Positions 1 through 5,484 of a stretch of DNA of 6,602 nt are shown piece by piece. This DNA comes from UBA12276 sp041476285. Its GTDB lineage: Archaea > Micrarchaeota > Micrarchaeia > Micrarchaeales > Micrarchaeaceae. Within the stretch, counting starts at the first letter, position 1, and the number at the start of each line of letters is the position of its first letter. The position numbers were made by a program, and so were the translations under genes. A model generated the notes under the pieces. The model had not been told where the DNA came from and ran no database searches. It worked only from the letters and a program-made list of their open reading frames with translations. The stretch lies in NCBI GenBank assembly GCA_041476285.1, contig JBGOTD010000045.1, positions 1 to 6,602 of the forward strand. The letters run 5' to 3'.

Positions 1-588
1 CAGTGTTATTGTCTGGCCTTGGTTGACCACTATATTCGACTCTGTCAGTACTGTTGATACCAATGCGTTGTTTATTGTAAGGGCAACGCTGGATGTCACT
101 ACGGTGTTTGTTCCAATGCCGTTGCTATCTATTACTACCGCATTGAAACTCCATACCCCCAATATGTTAGCGGTAGATACAACGTTAAATGATAATCCAG
201 AAAGGCTGGCAGTATTTCCTATGCTGTTTGGGCCAGCTACGTATGTTCCTTCTTGTATATTCAACACTGTCTTGCTTATTGCATTCACGATCAGTATAAT
301 GTTAACTGGTGTTGGTGTATTGGCTATCGTGAAAGGTATTGTGTTAGAATTGGGTACATTTACTGCATTTATTGAATTAGTATAAAACCAGTTGCTTGTA
401 TAACCAAGCTCTCCACCGCCGGCATTTGGTGTAATTATTGTATTGATCACCGTAATTTGGCCTACGTCTATTACCGCATTCGAAATTGCAGGAGGGTTGG
501 GGTTTGCGGTTAATGCAGCGTTTCCCCTTTGAATTAGAATAAAGAAACAGAATAATATTAGTATAAACACTAATTTAGTGTAATTCAC
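1..588 (-). CDS. Secreted/surface protein with GQ-type repeat domains, N-terminal part only
   Basis: The minus-strand frame is open from a GTG at 588 (an in-frame TAA lies directly before it) to the left edge, giving 196 residues with no stop, so the C-terminus is outside the window. The N-terminus is a clear signal peptide: NYTK, a hydrophobic run at about residues 7-20 (LVFILILFCFFILI), then QRGNA with likely cleavage after Ala24. The exported part is rich in Asn, Thr, Ser, Val and Ile with almost no charge, typical of extracellular beta-sandwich proteins. Two related segments begin at about residue 25 (ALTANPNPP...IDVGQITV) and residue 175 (ALVSTVLTES...VNQGQTITL), so a repeat of about 148 residues restarts just before the edge. 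Similar GQ-T/L repeats occur in long archaeal surface proteins. A role in the cell envelope or adhesion is inference; the exact family was not identified. Confidence 0.82.
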   Translation of the reverse strand, partial: MNYTKLVFILILFCFFILIQRGNAALTANPNPPAISNAVIDVGQITVINTIITPNAGGGELGYTSNWFYTNSINAVNVPNSNTIPFTIANTPTPVNIILIVNAISKTVLNIQEGTYVAGPNSIGNTASLSGLSFNVVSTANILGVWSFNAVVIDSNGIGTNTVVTSSVALTINNALVSTVLTESNIVVNQGQTITL

Positions 589-594
589 TTAGCT

Positions 595-600
595 TCACTC
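595..600 (-). promoter_or_regulatory. Weak ribosome binding site for the surface protein
   Basis: GAGTGA reads on the minus strand 6 nt before the GTG at 588. It partly matches the archaeal anti-Shine-Dalgarno complement (GGAGGTGAT). Together with the stop codon immediately upstream, it supports GTG as the start. Confidence 0.4.
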
Positions 601-634
601 TTACAATTAAATGTAAAAATAATTGTATGTAAAA

Positions 635-643
635 GTTTAAAAG
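635..643 (-). promoter_or_regulatory. Candidate TATA box for the surface protein gene
   Basis: CTTTTAAAC on the minus strand is centred at about 639. With the usual archaeal spacing of about 26 nt, transcription would start near 613 and leave a leader of about 25 nt holding the weak ribosome binding site. This is assigned by position and composition only, in an AT-rich spacer. Confidence 0.35.
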
Positions 644-647
644 CCCG

Positions 648-683
648 TATAATCCAGACTCCCAATATAATCCAGACTCCCAA
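648..683. repeat. Perfect 18-bp tandem duplication
   Basis: The 18-mer TATAATCCAGACTCCCAA occurs twice back to back (648-665 and 666-683) with no mismatch. It lies in the non-coding spacer between the tRNA 3' end and the surface protein gene, 60-95 nt upstream of that gene's start and just upstream of its candidate TATA box. With its CCAGACTCCC core it is more GC-rich than the surrounding spacer. It could be a recent slippage duplication or a doubled protein-binding site; the sequence does not decide. Confidence 0.9.
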
Positions 684-752
684 GTTAGAAATTCAATTTA
701 AATGATAAATTTATTGCATTTTCTTTTGAATACCCATATCTAGTTTAATTTT

Positions 753-857
753 TGCCGCAGGCCGGATTTGAACCAGCAACAGTTCGCTTTCTGCTTGATC
801 AAACTTCATTAAAGTTTGTCTTCAGGCGAACACTCTCCCGGGTTGAGTTACTGCGGC
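753..857 (-). tRNA. tRNA-Phe (anticodon GAA) with an intron
   Basis: The minus strand folds into a complete cloverleaf once a 31-nt intron is removed. The 7-bp acceptor stem GCCGCAG/CTGCGGC is perfect, followed by TA at positions 8-9. The D stem is ACTC/GAGT with a GG-containing loop, and the anticodon stem is TTCGC/GCGAA with loop CTGAAGA (anticodon GAA). The variable loop is CTGTT. The T arm is GCTGG/CCGGC with loop TTCAAAT and one G-T pair. The discriminator base is A. The mature length is 74 nt and CCA is not encoded. The 5' exon is 857-820 and the 3' exon is 788-753. The GCCGC acceptor, GAA anticodon and A73 fit archaeal tRNA-Phe. Its promoter is shared territory with the divergent helicase gene. 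Confidence 0.95.
789..819 (-). other. Archaeal tRNA intron at the canonical 37/38 position
   Basis: A 31-nt insertion lies directly 3' of G37 of tRNA-Phe. It contains a 7-bp hairpin (CAAACTT, loop TAATG, AAGTTTG). CAG near its 3' end can pair with CTG of the anticodon loop, leaving a 3-nt AAA bulge next to the anticodon stem, as expected for the 3' cut of the tRNA splicing endonuclease. The central helix has only 3 clean pairs (an A-G mismatch at the fourth) and there are about 5 unpaired bases (ATCAA) on the 3' side. It is therefore an imperfect bulge-helix-bulge motif. The exact cut sites are inferred from the requirement for a 7-nt anticodon loop. Confidence 0.87.
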
Positions 858-876
858 GCAATTTAACATTTTGAAT

Positions 877-890
877 GATAAATATATAAG
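877..890 (-). promoter_or_regulatory. TATA box of the tRNA-Phe gene
   Basis: CTTATATATTTATC on the minus strand has its TTATATA core centred 28 nt before the first base of the tRNA at 857, the standard distance for an archaeal TATA element. Confidence 0.65.
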
Positions 891-898
891 AGTATACA

Positions 899-908
899 GA
901 ATATAAAT
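899..908 (+). promoter_or_regulatory. TATA box of the helicase gene, predicting a leaderless mRNA
   Basis: GAATATAAAT is centred at 904, 26 nt before the ATG at 930. With archaeal spacing, transcription would begin at or next to the ATG itself. No Shine-Dalgarno sequence is seen in the last 20 nt before the ATG, which supports leaderless initiation. Confidence 0.6.
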
Positions 909-929
909 CCCGCCTACAAATTAGTTATT

Positions 930-2495
930 ATGGATTTTTCGTGGAATGAACTTGCCCCTTATGACAGGCTTGTAAATACAACTCTCGTGGAGCCAAGGTC
1001 TTACCAGATAAACATAGCCAAAAGCATATATTCTGGGAGAAATACCCTTGTTATACTGCCTACAGGACTTGGCAAGACGCTTATTGCGGTGTTTGCAATG
1101 GCAAGCGCGCTGCACAATGGGAAAAAGGCGCTTTTGCTTGCGCCAACCAAGCCACTTGGAGAGCAGCATTACGATTCGTTGATAAAACTTCTGAATGTGG
1201 ACAAAGATCACATACTGCTCCTTACAGGAAGCCTGGCCGCATCCAAAAGACATGACCTTGAGGCAAATGCAAAGGTGATAGTCGCAACCCCGCAGACGTT
1301 TGCCAACGATCTCAAGCGCGGAAGGGTATCCCTGGAGGATTTCGGTGTTGTAATATTCGATGAATGCCACAGGGCAGTGGGAAGATACGCCTACACTTAC
1401 ATATCAGAGGAATCAAAGCTGCGCGGCGCCCAGCTCATAGGGCTTACGGCAAGCCCGGGAAGCGACAGGAAAAAGATAAACACGCTTATAGAAACGCTAG
1501 GAATTGAGAGCATAGAGATAAGGATAAGCACCGATCCTGATGTTGAGCCATATGTCATGCGAAAGGAAACAACAATAATAACAGTTGACAAGGGCAAAAC
1601 GATAGATGCAGTACTTGCGGATCTAAAGCCCGTAATAGACTTACACCTCTCCAACCTTTACTCGCACGGTCTTAGCCCTTTCAATGACTTCCAGAACATG
1701 CCTAAGGGCAGGCTTCTCCAGATAGGCGATGCGATAAGAAAGATAGAGGCGCGCAACTACAGGTTCATGGGAATATTCAACTATGTGTATGTGCTGAATC
1801 TCGCCCATGCTTATGATCTTGCAAGCACTGAGGGGTTGTATCCATTTGTAAGCTATATGGACTCGCTTGCGAACCGCGAGAAGAAAAGCAGGGCCGTGAA
1901 CAGCATATTATCTAACAAATCCGTGATATCCGCCACAAAGACAGCAAAGGATGCGATAGAGAAAAAGGAGGAGCATCCGAAGATGTTCAGGATAGTTGAT
2001 TTACTGAAGAACGAATTAAACAACGAAAGCGTCATAATATTCGCCCAGTTCCGCTCAACAACCAACCGCCTTACATCAATGCTCAACGAGAACGGGATAA
2101 CCGCAAGGGAATTTGTGGGAAAACGCAGTGGTGTCACGCAGGCACAACAGCAGGAAACGATAAACGCATTTAGAAAGAACGAATTCAGGGTGCTTGTTGC
2201 GACATCGATAGGGGAGGAAGGGCTTGACATACCTAGCGTCGATACGGTTGTCTTTTATGAACCGATACCCAACGAGATACGCAACATACAGAGAAAGGGA
2301 AGGGCTGGCAGGATAAAGTTCGGAAAGATAATGATACTTGTAACAAAGAACACGAAGGATGAAACCTATCTGTTCATATCAAGGCTGAAGGAGAGGCGCA
2401 TGAGGGACACGGTACTGAAGATAAAGGACAGGATGAACAGGGGTATGAGAGCTGGAACCGATACAGAAATAGGCCAGAAATTCCTTGCCAAATAA
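930..2495 (+). CDS. hef: Hef/FANCM/MPH1-type DNA helicase without nuclease domain
   Basis: This is a superfamily 2 ATP-dependent helicase of 521 residues. Motifs in order: LPTGLGKT (Walker A, 43-50), APTKPLGEQ (Ia, 71-79), TPQT (120-123), DECH (motif II, 144-147), TAS (III, 173-175), an inserted domain of about residues 205-345, IIFAQFRST (IV, 369-377), ATSIGEEGLDIP (V, 424-435) and QRKGRAGR (VI, 454-461). DECHRAVGRYAY and GEEGLDIPSVDTVVFYEP are hallmarks of the Hef/FANCM/MPH1 branch, which remodels stalled replication forks and branched DNA. Pyrococcus Hef has about 760 residues and ends in an XPF-type nuclease with a helix-hairpin-helix tail. Here the protein stops about 60 residues after motif VI, so that part is absent. 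The ATG is set by the TATA box 26 nt upstream. The stop codon touches the stop of the next, convergent gene. Fork processing together with the nearby Hjc is inferred. Confidence 0.93.
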   Translation: MDFSWNELAPYDRLVNTTLVEPRSYQINIAKSIYSGRNTLVILPTGLGKTLIAVFAMASALHNGKKALLLAPTKPLGEQHYDSLIKLLNVDKDHILLLTGSLAASKRHDLEANAKVIVATPQTFANDLKRGRVSLEDFGVVIFDECHRAVGRYAYTYISEESKLRGAQLIGLTASPGSDRKKINTLIETLGIESIEIRISTDPDVEPYVMRKETTIITVDKGKTIDAVLADLKPVIDLHLSNLYSHGLSPFNDFQNMPKGRLLQIGDAIRKIEARNYRFMGIFNYVYVLNLAHAYDLASTEGLYPFVSYMDSLANREKKSRAVNSILSNKSVISATKTAKDAIEKKEEHPKMFRIVDLLKNELNNESVIIFAQFRSTTNRLTSMLNENGITAREFVGKRSGVTQAQQQETINAFRKNEFRVLVATSIGEEGLDIPSVDTVVFYEPIPNEIRNIQRKGRAGRIKFGKIMILVTKNTKDETYLFISRLKERRMRDTVLKIKDRMNRGMRAGTDTEIGQKFLAK

Positions 2496-3476
2496 TCATA
2501 TGTTGCCCTGCTGGCTTCCCAATTCGACAGGCAGGACGCCGAAAGGCCTTTTGTTTGAAGGCTTGTTCCTCTTTTTTATGCTGCCGTCTATCAGCTTTGC
2601 ATCAAATCCCTTTGGGAGTTTCTTCTTTGTCTTGTAATCATATACTATCAACTTGAAGCAGTTGAAGAGCACATACCTTAGCAGGCTGCCAACAATTATT
2701 GACAATACACCCAATACTACAAGTACAATGCTAACTGCAACAAGTCCTGAACTTGCACCAGCACCAAGCAGATACGGAAGAATGCCAATGAATATCAGGC
2801 CGAGCCCCATCAGCACAAATACAATCTGAAATATTTCTGAGAACAGCAGCCCTCCAAATGTATCTCCGAAGTTCTTCATTATGAAGCTCGTGCTCAGTTT
2901 TATCGTTTCTATCGGGCCCTTCTTCTCGTCGAGTATAACAGGCAGCGAGAATGCAACAGCGATTGCAAATCCGAGGTTTAGTCCGCCGGTTATCATGCTA
3001 CTTATTATGTTGCCTGAGAAGCCGTATCTTGATAACGCACCCCTTATCGCGCCCTCTATTATGTGTATAAGTGTTGCGACTATCGTGTAGAATATCGCCC
3101 ACTCCAGTATTAGTTTTGCATATTGCGATGTCCTTCCCAATGCCTCGCTTATGCTTATTCTTTTGCCGTTTGTGTATTCCCTGAATGCGATAAGCATGGC
3201 CATTGTAAGATATGTACTTGTAAAGAATACAACAAAATACAGGAAGATGAACGCTATTACTAATGATATAATGATTACAGTGCGGTTCAGGTTCTGCAGA
3301 TGCCCGATTACCAGGAATCCTAATACGCTGCCGAGTATTATTACAGCTGCAATTGCTGCGATTATTACCGCAATAACGGGATACAAAAACAGCTGCTTGT
3401 CATTGAATACTACCCTCCTTGTTGCATTTGCCACTCTGAATCCGTTTTTTATTCCGTTGATTAGGTTGTCAAACAC
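2496..3476 (-). CDS. Polytopic membrane protein, DUF6159-like, function unknown
   Basis: This integral membrane protein has about 326 residues and roughly six hydrophobic segments: about 31-58, 66-98, 125-145, 163-182, 212-235 and 243-272. It has a short N-terminus (DNLINGIKNGFRVANATRRVVFNDKQL) before the first helix. The C-terminal tail is basic and probably cytoplasmic (KTKKKLPKGFDAK, then IKKRNKPSNKRP). The pattern of an amphipathic N-terminus, DK-L-YP before the first segment and a late LFN-F-K-IVYDY end resembles the DUF6159 family, which has no known role; this match is from memory. I prefer GTG at 3476 over the adjacent TTG at 3479 because family members begin close to this point; a weak AGGGAT lies just upstream. 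Its stop abuts the helicase stop with no gap, and its promoter region is shared with the divergent resolvase. Nothing in its sequence ties it to DNA repair. Confidence 0.85.
   Translation of the reverse strand: MFDNLINGIKNGFRVANATRRVVFNDKQLFLYPVIAVIIAAIAAVIILGSVLGFLVIGHLQNLNRTVIIISLVIAFIFLYFVVFFTSTYLTMAMLIAFREYTNGKRISISEALGRTSQYAKLILEWAIFYTIVATLIHIIEGAIRGALSRYGFSGNIISSMITGGLNLGFAIAVAFSLPVILDEKKGPIETIKLSTSFIMKNFGDTFGGLLFSEIFQIVFVLMGLGLIFIGILPYLLGAGASSGLVAVSIVLVVLGVLSIIVGSLLRYVLFNCFKLIVYDYKTKKKLPKGFDAKLIDGSIKKRNKPSNKRPFGVLPVELGSQQGNI
2572..2577 (+). terminator. Possible T-run terminator for the helicase transcript
   Basis: A run of six T on the plus strand lies 77 nt past the helicase stop, inside the convergent membrane protein gene. 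Archaeal termination commonly uses T-rich tracts, and there is no intergenic space here for one. This is a positional guess only. Confidence 0.2.
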
Positions 3477-3514
3477 CAAATCCCTATTTCTCGTTTCATA
3501 ATTGAATGTTTTAT

Positions 3515-3524
3515 TTTAATAAAG
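3515..3524 (-). promoter_or_regulatory. Candidate TATA box for the membrane protein gene
   Basis: CTTTATTAAA on the minus strand is centred near 3519. Transcription would start near 3493 and leave a leader of about 17 nt before GTG at 3476. The gap is AT-rich, so other placements are possible. Confidence 0.4.
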
Positions 3525-3530
3525 AGTATG

Positions 3531-3538
3531 TATTAAAG
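3531..3538 (+). promoter_or_regulatory. Candidate TATA box for the resolvase gene
   Basis: TATTAAAG is centred near 3534, predicting a transcript start near 3560, only a few bases before GTG at 3567. That is compatible with a leaderless or nearly leaderless mRNA and argues against the upstream TTG at 3552. Confidence 0.4.
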
Positions 3539-3566
3539 TTTTACATGAGTATTGTATTGTGATTCG

Positions 3567-3950
3567 GTGACCAGGTATTCAAAGGGCGCAAGAAGCGAAC
3601 GTGAATTGCTGAACGACCTGCATACAAACGGCTACTCTGTCATTAGGTCAGCCGGCAGCGGGATAAATACCCTGAGCCCAGATCTTGTAGCAGTAAAGAA
3701 CAGCAAGGGGCTTGCATTCGAATGCAAGGCTTGGGATCGCGACAGCTTATCGATTGAAAACGATCGTTTTGAGGGGCTTGTACAATGGCAAAAGAACACG
3801 GGCATGGAGACTTTCATCGCGTGGCGCATGAACAGCATGGGCTGGTATTTCGTAAAGCTTGATGAAATGAAAATTAATAATAAAACCAAAACCATATCAA
3901 AGAAGACCACAGTAGAGATAAACAGAAGGCTTCAATCCATTATGATCTAA
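3567..3950 (+). CDS. hjc: Holliday junction resolvase Hjc
   Basis: This 127-residue protein, from GTG at 3567, matches the archaeal Hjc family, a homodimeric Mg-dependent endonuclease that cuts four-way DNA junctions in recombination and fork restart. The N-terminus TRYSKGARSERELL aligns with the family start (RYKRGA-AERELI), followed by VIRSAGSG, SPDLVAV and FECKAW. The metal-binding catalytic set is complete: Glu11 (in SERE), Asp39 (in SPDL), and Glu52 and Lys54 (in FECK). WRMNSMGWYFVKLDEM near residues 86-101 is the usual late strand region. An in-frame TTG at 3552 would add five residues (MYCDS), but the homology start and TATA spacing favour GTG. Length is normal for the family. Its TAA directly touches the TAA of the convergent ankyrin gene. 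It lies about 1 kb from the nuclease-less Hef, which suggests, but does not prove, a shared fork-repair role. Confidence 0.93.
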   Translation: MTRYSKGARSERELLNDLHTNGYSVIRSAGSGINTLSPDLVAVKNSKGLAFECKAWDRDSLSIENDRFEGLVQWQKNTGMETFIAWRMNSMGWYFVKLDEMKINNKTKTISKKTTVEINRRLQSIMI

Positions 3951-4739
3951 TTACAGGCTTTTGGACATGGTAATGTGTGCCAGACAATAATCAATATGTG
4001 TTTTGCCAAATATGTCTTTTAATTCTGGCCTTGCGCCGTTTTTCAGCAACATAGTTGCCATAGGCTCTTCGTTCGAAGCAGAAGGCCTGTCCACTAGCGA
4101 TGCAAGATGGAGTGGCGTCCAACGCGTTATATCAACAGCGGTATTTTTTTGCAGGATGTATCTTGTGAGTAAAAATGAGAAGAGTTCCTTGTCATGAAGT
4201 ATGATAGACCAGTGCAGCGGCATAAGGCCGAATGCACCTCTTGGGTTTGTGTACATACCCAATTCTGAGGGATTTATCTTTTCAGTGCCCCCGTTCACTA
4301 TTCTGTCAACGAATTTATCTCCGGTTCTTATACGATTGAATACGCCTGCCCTTTTGTCCTGGTTTTGTATCCTAGACGCGTAGTCCATCGGCGAGTTCCC
4401 CATCTTGTCAGTGGCGTTAATCATGTTCTCGGGCATTACGCCATTGAACTTTTGTTTTAATTTGCTGATTACCTCTTTCCTCTTGCAGATGGCGGCCCAA
4501 TGATATACATTCCATCCGAATACATTGTCGCTTTGGAAAAGAGATCTTTCCGATGCAGGCATTTCCGACAGCGTCTTAAGGTCGCCAAAAATTGCTGCAG
4601 CGTGCGCCTTGCCTAGAAATTGAGATACCCCGCGTCCAAAGCCGGACTCCTCCCTTAAAATCGTTTTAAGACTATCATGATTCACACTCCTTTGCGGCAA
4701 ATGCATCTGTCTCATGATAACCTCGTCAAGCTTATACAT
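3951..4739 (-). CDS. Ankyrin-repeat protein, function unknown (second of a tandem pair)
   Basis: The protein has 262 residues from ATG at 4739, or 254 from ATG at 4715. Ankyrin-like units are visible at about residues 45-60 (AHAAAIFGDLKTLSEM), 73-100 (NVFGWNVYHWAAICKRKEVI), 109-122 (ATDKMGNSPMDYASR), 168-195 (GAFGLMPLHWSIILHDKELF) and 204-252 (DITRWTPLHLASL..., MLLKNGARPELKDIFGKTHID). The best match to consensus is TPLHLASL with MLLKNGA. Such repeats bind other proteins; no catalytic domain, signal peptide or membrane segment is seen, so it is probably cytoplasmic. A basic stretch of about 40 residues (128-165) interrupts the repeat series. It lies 21 nt after the other ankyrin gene and may be co-transcribed with it. 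GAGGT lies 4 nt before ATG 4715, and a TATA-like box lies about 27 nt before it, so the shorter form may be the real one. The partner is unknown. Confidence 0.85.
   Translation of the reverse strand: MYKLDEVIMRQMHLPQRSVNHDSLKTILREESGFGRGVSQFLGKAHAAAIFGDLKTLSEMPASERSLFQSDNVFGWNVYHWAAICKRKEVISKLKQKFNGVMPENMINATDKMGNSPMDYASRIQNQDKRAGVFNRIRTGDKFVDRIVNGGTEKINPSELGMYTNPRGAFGLMPLHWSIILHDKELFSFLLTRYILQKNTAVDITRWTPLHLASLVDRPSASNEEPMATMLLKNGARPELKDIFGKTHIDYCLAHITMSKSL
4144..4150 (+). terminator. Possible T-run terminator for the resolvase transcript
   Basis: Seven T in a row lie on the plus strand about 195 nt past the resolvase stop, inside the convergent ankyrin gene. This is the longest T-run in that stretch, but its use as a terminator is only a guess. 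Confidence 0.15.
4720..4724 (-). promoter_or_regulatory. Shine-Dalgarno-like site before the internal ATG at 4715
   Basis: GAGGT on the minus strand lies 4 nt before ATG 4715. It is the best Shine-Dalgarno match seen before any minus-strand start in this window. It suggests that the second ankyrin protein starts at 4715 rather than 4739, dropping the first eight residues. Confidence 0.4.
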
Positions 4740-4745
4740 TTATAT
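4738..4745 (-). promoter_or_regulatory. TATA-like box between the two ankyrin genes
   Basis: ATATAAAT on the minus strand is the same 8-mer as the core of the helicase TATA box. Its first base is 30 nt from ATG 4715 (29 nt in the helicase case). If used, the second ankyrin gene has its own promoter, and the transcript would start at ATG 4715. The box overlaps the alternative ATG at 4739. Confidence 0.4.
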
Positions 4746-4760
4746 CGTCCTGACATTACA

Positions 4761-5471
4761 TTAAAAGGGCAGCCTTAGTTGCCTGTCGCTGTGTCTGCTT
4801 CCGACAAACTCGGTGCTTCCGTTATTTACAGTATATAGCATTCCTTCTATCGCATTTCTGGTCTTATCGCTGCATTTTGCCTTAAGCCTTACCAATCGTG
4901 GCATGACATACATCCCGTTGTCATTCTGCACAGCTATGTCCAAAGGGTATAGTCCTGCGATGTTGGGTTGATTTAACAAAAAGAAATATGAGCGCCTGTT
5001 GATGTACCTTGCCTCCTTTAGAAGCAGATCCATAATTTCAAGGCAGTCGCATTCCGCAGCAGTATATACTAACGTCTCCCTCTTTTTATTCATTACCAAT
5101 ATGTTAACTTTATCAATCATCGCCAAAAGCACTTTCATGTCGTTGTGGAAAACAGCAATGTGTGCGGGCGACTCCCCTGCGTTGTTCTTCTTATCAGGGT
5201 CGGCACCAAGTCGCAGAAATGTTTTCATCTTTTGAATGCTGCCTATTTGAACAGATATCTTAAAGCCTGTGTTGCCCTTCTTATCCGTAGTGTTGGGGTC
5301 TATGCCATGCTTTAATATTAAAAATTCTATTTCGTTTGGAGTGCCCCTTATAGCGGCTTCTATTAATTCATTGCTTAGTTCTCTTTTTACAACTCCCGTT
5401 CGTTCAATGGTGGCAACTGGCACTTTATCACGTATAGATAAGGTTCGATTTAGATATATTAATCTTTGCAA
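4761..5471 (-). CDS. Ankyrin-repeat protein, function unknown (first of a tandem pair)
   Basis: The protein has 236 residues from TTG at 5471, or 220 from GTG at 5423. Five ankyrin-type units follow one another: about residues 34-60 (NELIEAAIRGTPNEIEFLIL, then HGIDPN), 63-93 (DKKGNTGFKISVQ..., RLGADP), 96-125 (NNAGESPAHIAVFHNDMKVL), 128-155 (NKKRETLVYTAAECDCLEIM) and 169-198 (PNIAGLYPLDIAVQNDNGMY). The tail has about 35 residues and ends RQLRLPF. No enzyme domain, signal peptide or membrane segment is seen, so it is probably a cytoplasmic protein-binding scaffold. It leads a same-strand pair with the next ankyrin gene (21-nt gap) and is divergent from a glycosyltransferase gene. The start is uncertain: an in-frame TAA lies one codon above the TTG, and the likely TATA boxes point to transcription starting downstream of the TTG, which would favour GTG 5423 with GTGAT just before it. 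Confidence 0.83.
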   Translation of the reverse strand: MQRLIYLNRTLSIRDKVPVATIERTGVVKRELSNELIEAAIRGTPNEIEFLILKHGIDPNTTDKKGNTGFKISVQIGSIQKMKTFLRLGADPDKKNNAGESPAHIAVFHNDMKVLLAMIDKVNILVMNKKRETLVYTAAECDCLEIMDLLLKEARYINRRSYFFLLNQPNIAGLYPLDIAVQNDNGMYVMPRLVRLKAKCSDKTRNAIEGMLYTVNNGSTEFVGSRHSDRQLRLPF

Positions 5472-5484
5472 CCTTTAAATGATG

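Noticed and set aside
23..385. Plus-strand open frame of 120 codons
   Set aside because: It is antisense to the surface protein frame, which has a signal peptide and a repeat pattern; the plus frame has no recognisable domain and no ribosome binding site.
648..683. The tandem 18-mer as a CRISPR array or insertion-site duplication
   Set aside because: There are only two copies with no spacer between them, no leader and no cas gene. No transposase or inverted repeat is nearby.
921..1370. Minus-strand open frame of 149 codons
   Set aside because: It lies wholly opposite the conserved helicase motifs I to II, has a Cys- and His-rich composition typical of antisense frames, and would start inside the helicase gene.
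1853..2230. Minus-strand open frame of 125 codons
   Set aside because: It is Ser- and Phe-rich and opposite the second helicase domain, as expected from antisense reading of Lys- and Glu-rich codons.
930..2495. Helicase as a broken gene (pseudogene) that lost its nuclease by frameshift
   Set aside because: All motifs are intact and the stop is followed at once by the end of an intact convergent gene, with no nuclease-like residues in any frame downstream.
2881..3501. Two plus-strand frames (2881-3090 and 3151-3501)
   Set aside because: Both are antisense to the membrane protein. The apparent hydrophobicity comes from the complementary codons of a hydrophobic protein.
3951..5471. Ankyrin pair as a toxin-antitoxin or defence module
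   Set aside because: Neither protein has a nuclease, kinase, NTPase or DNA-binding motif, and the sizes are alike. Nothing in the sequence supports a toxin and its antidote.
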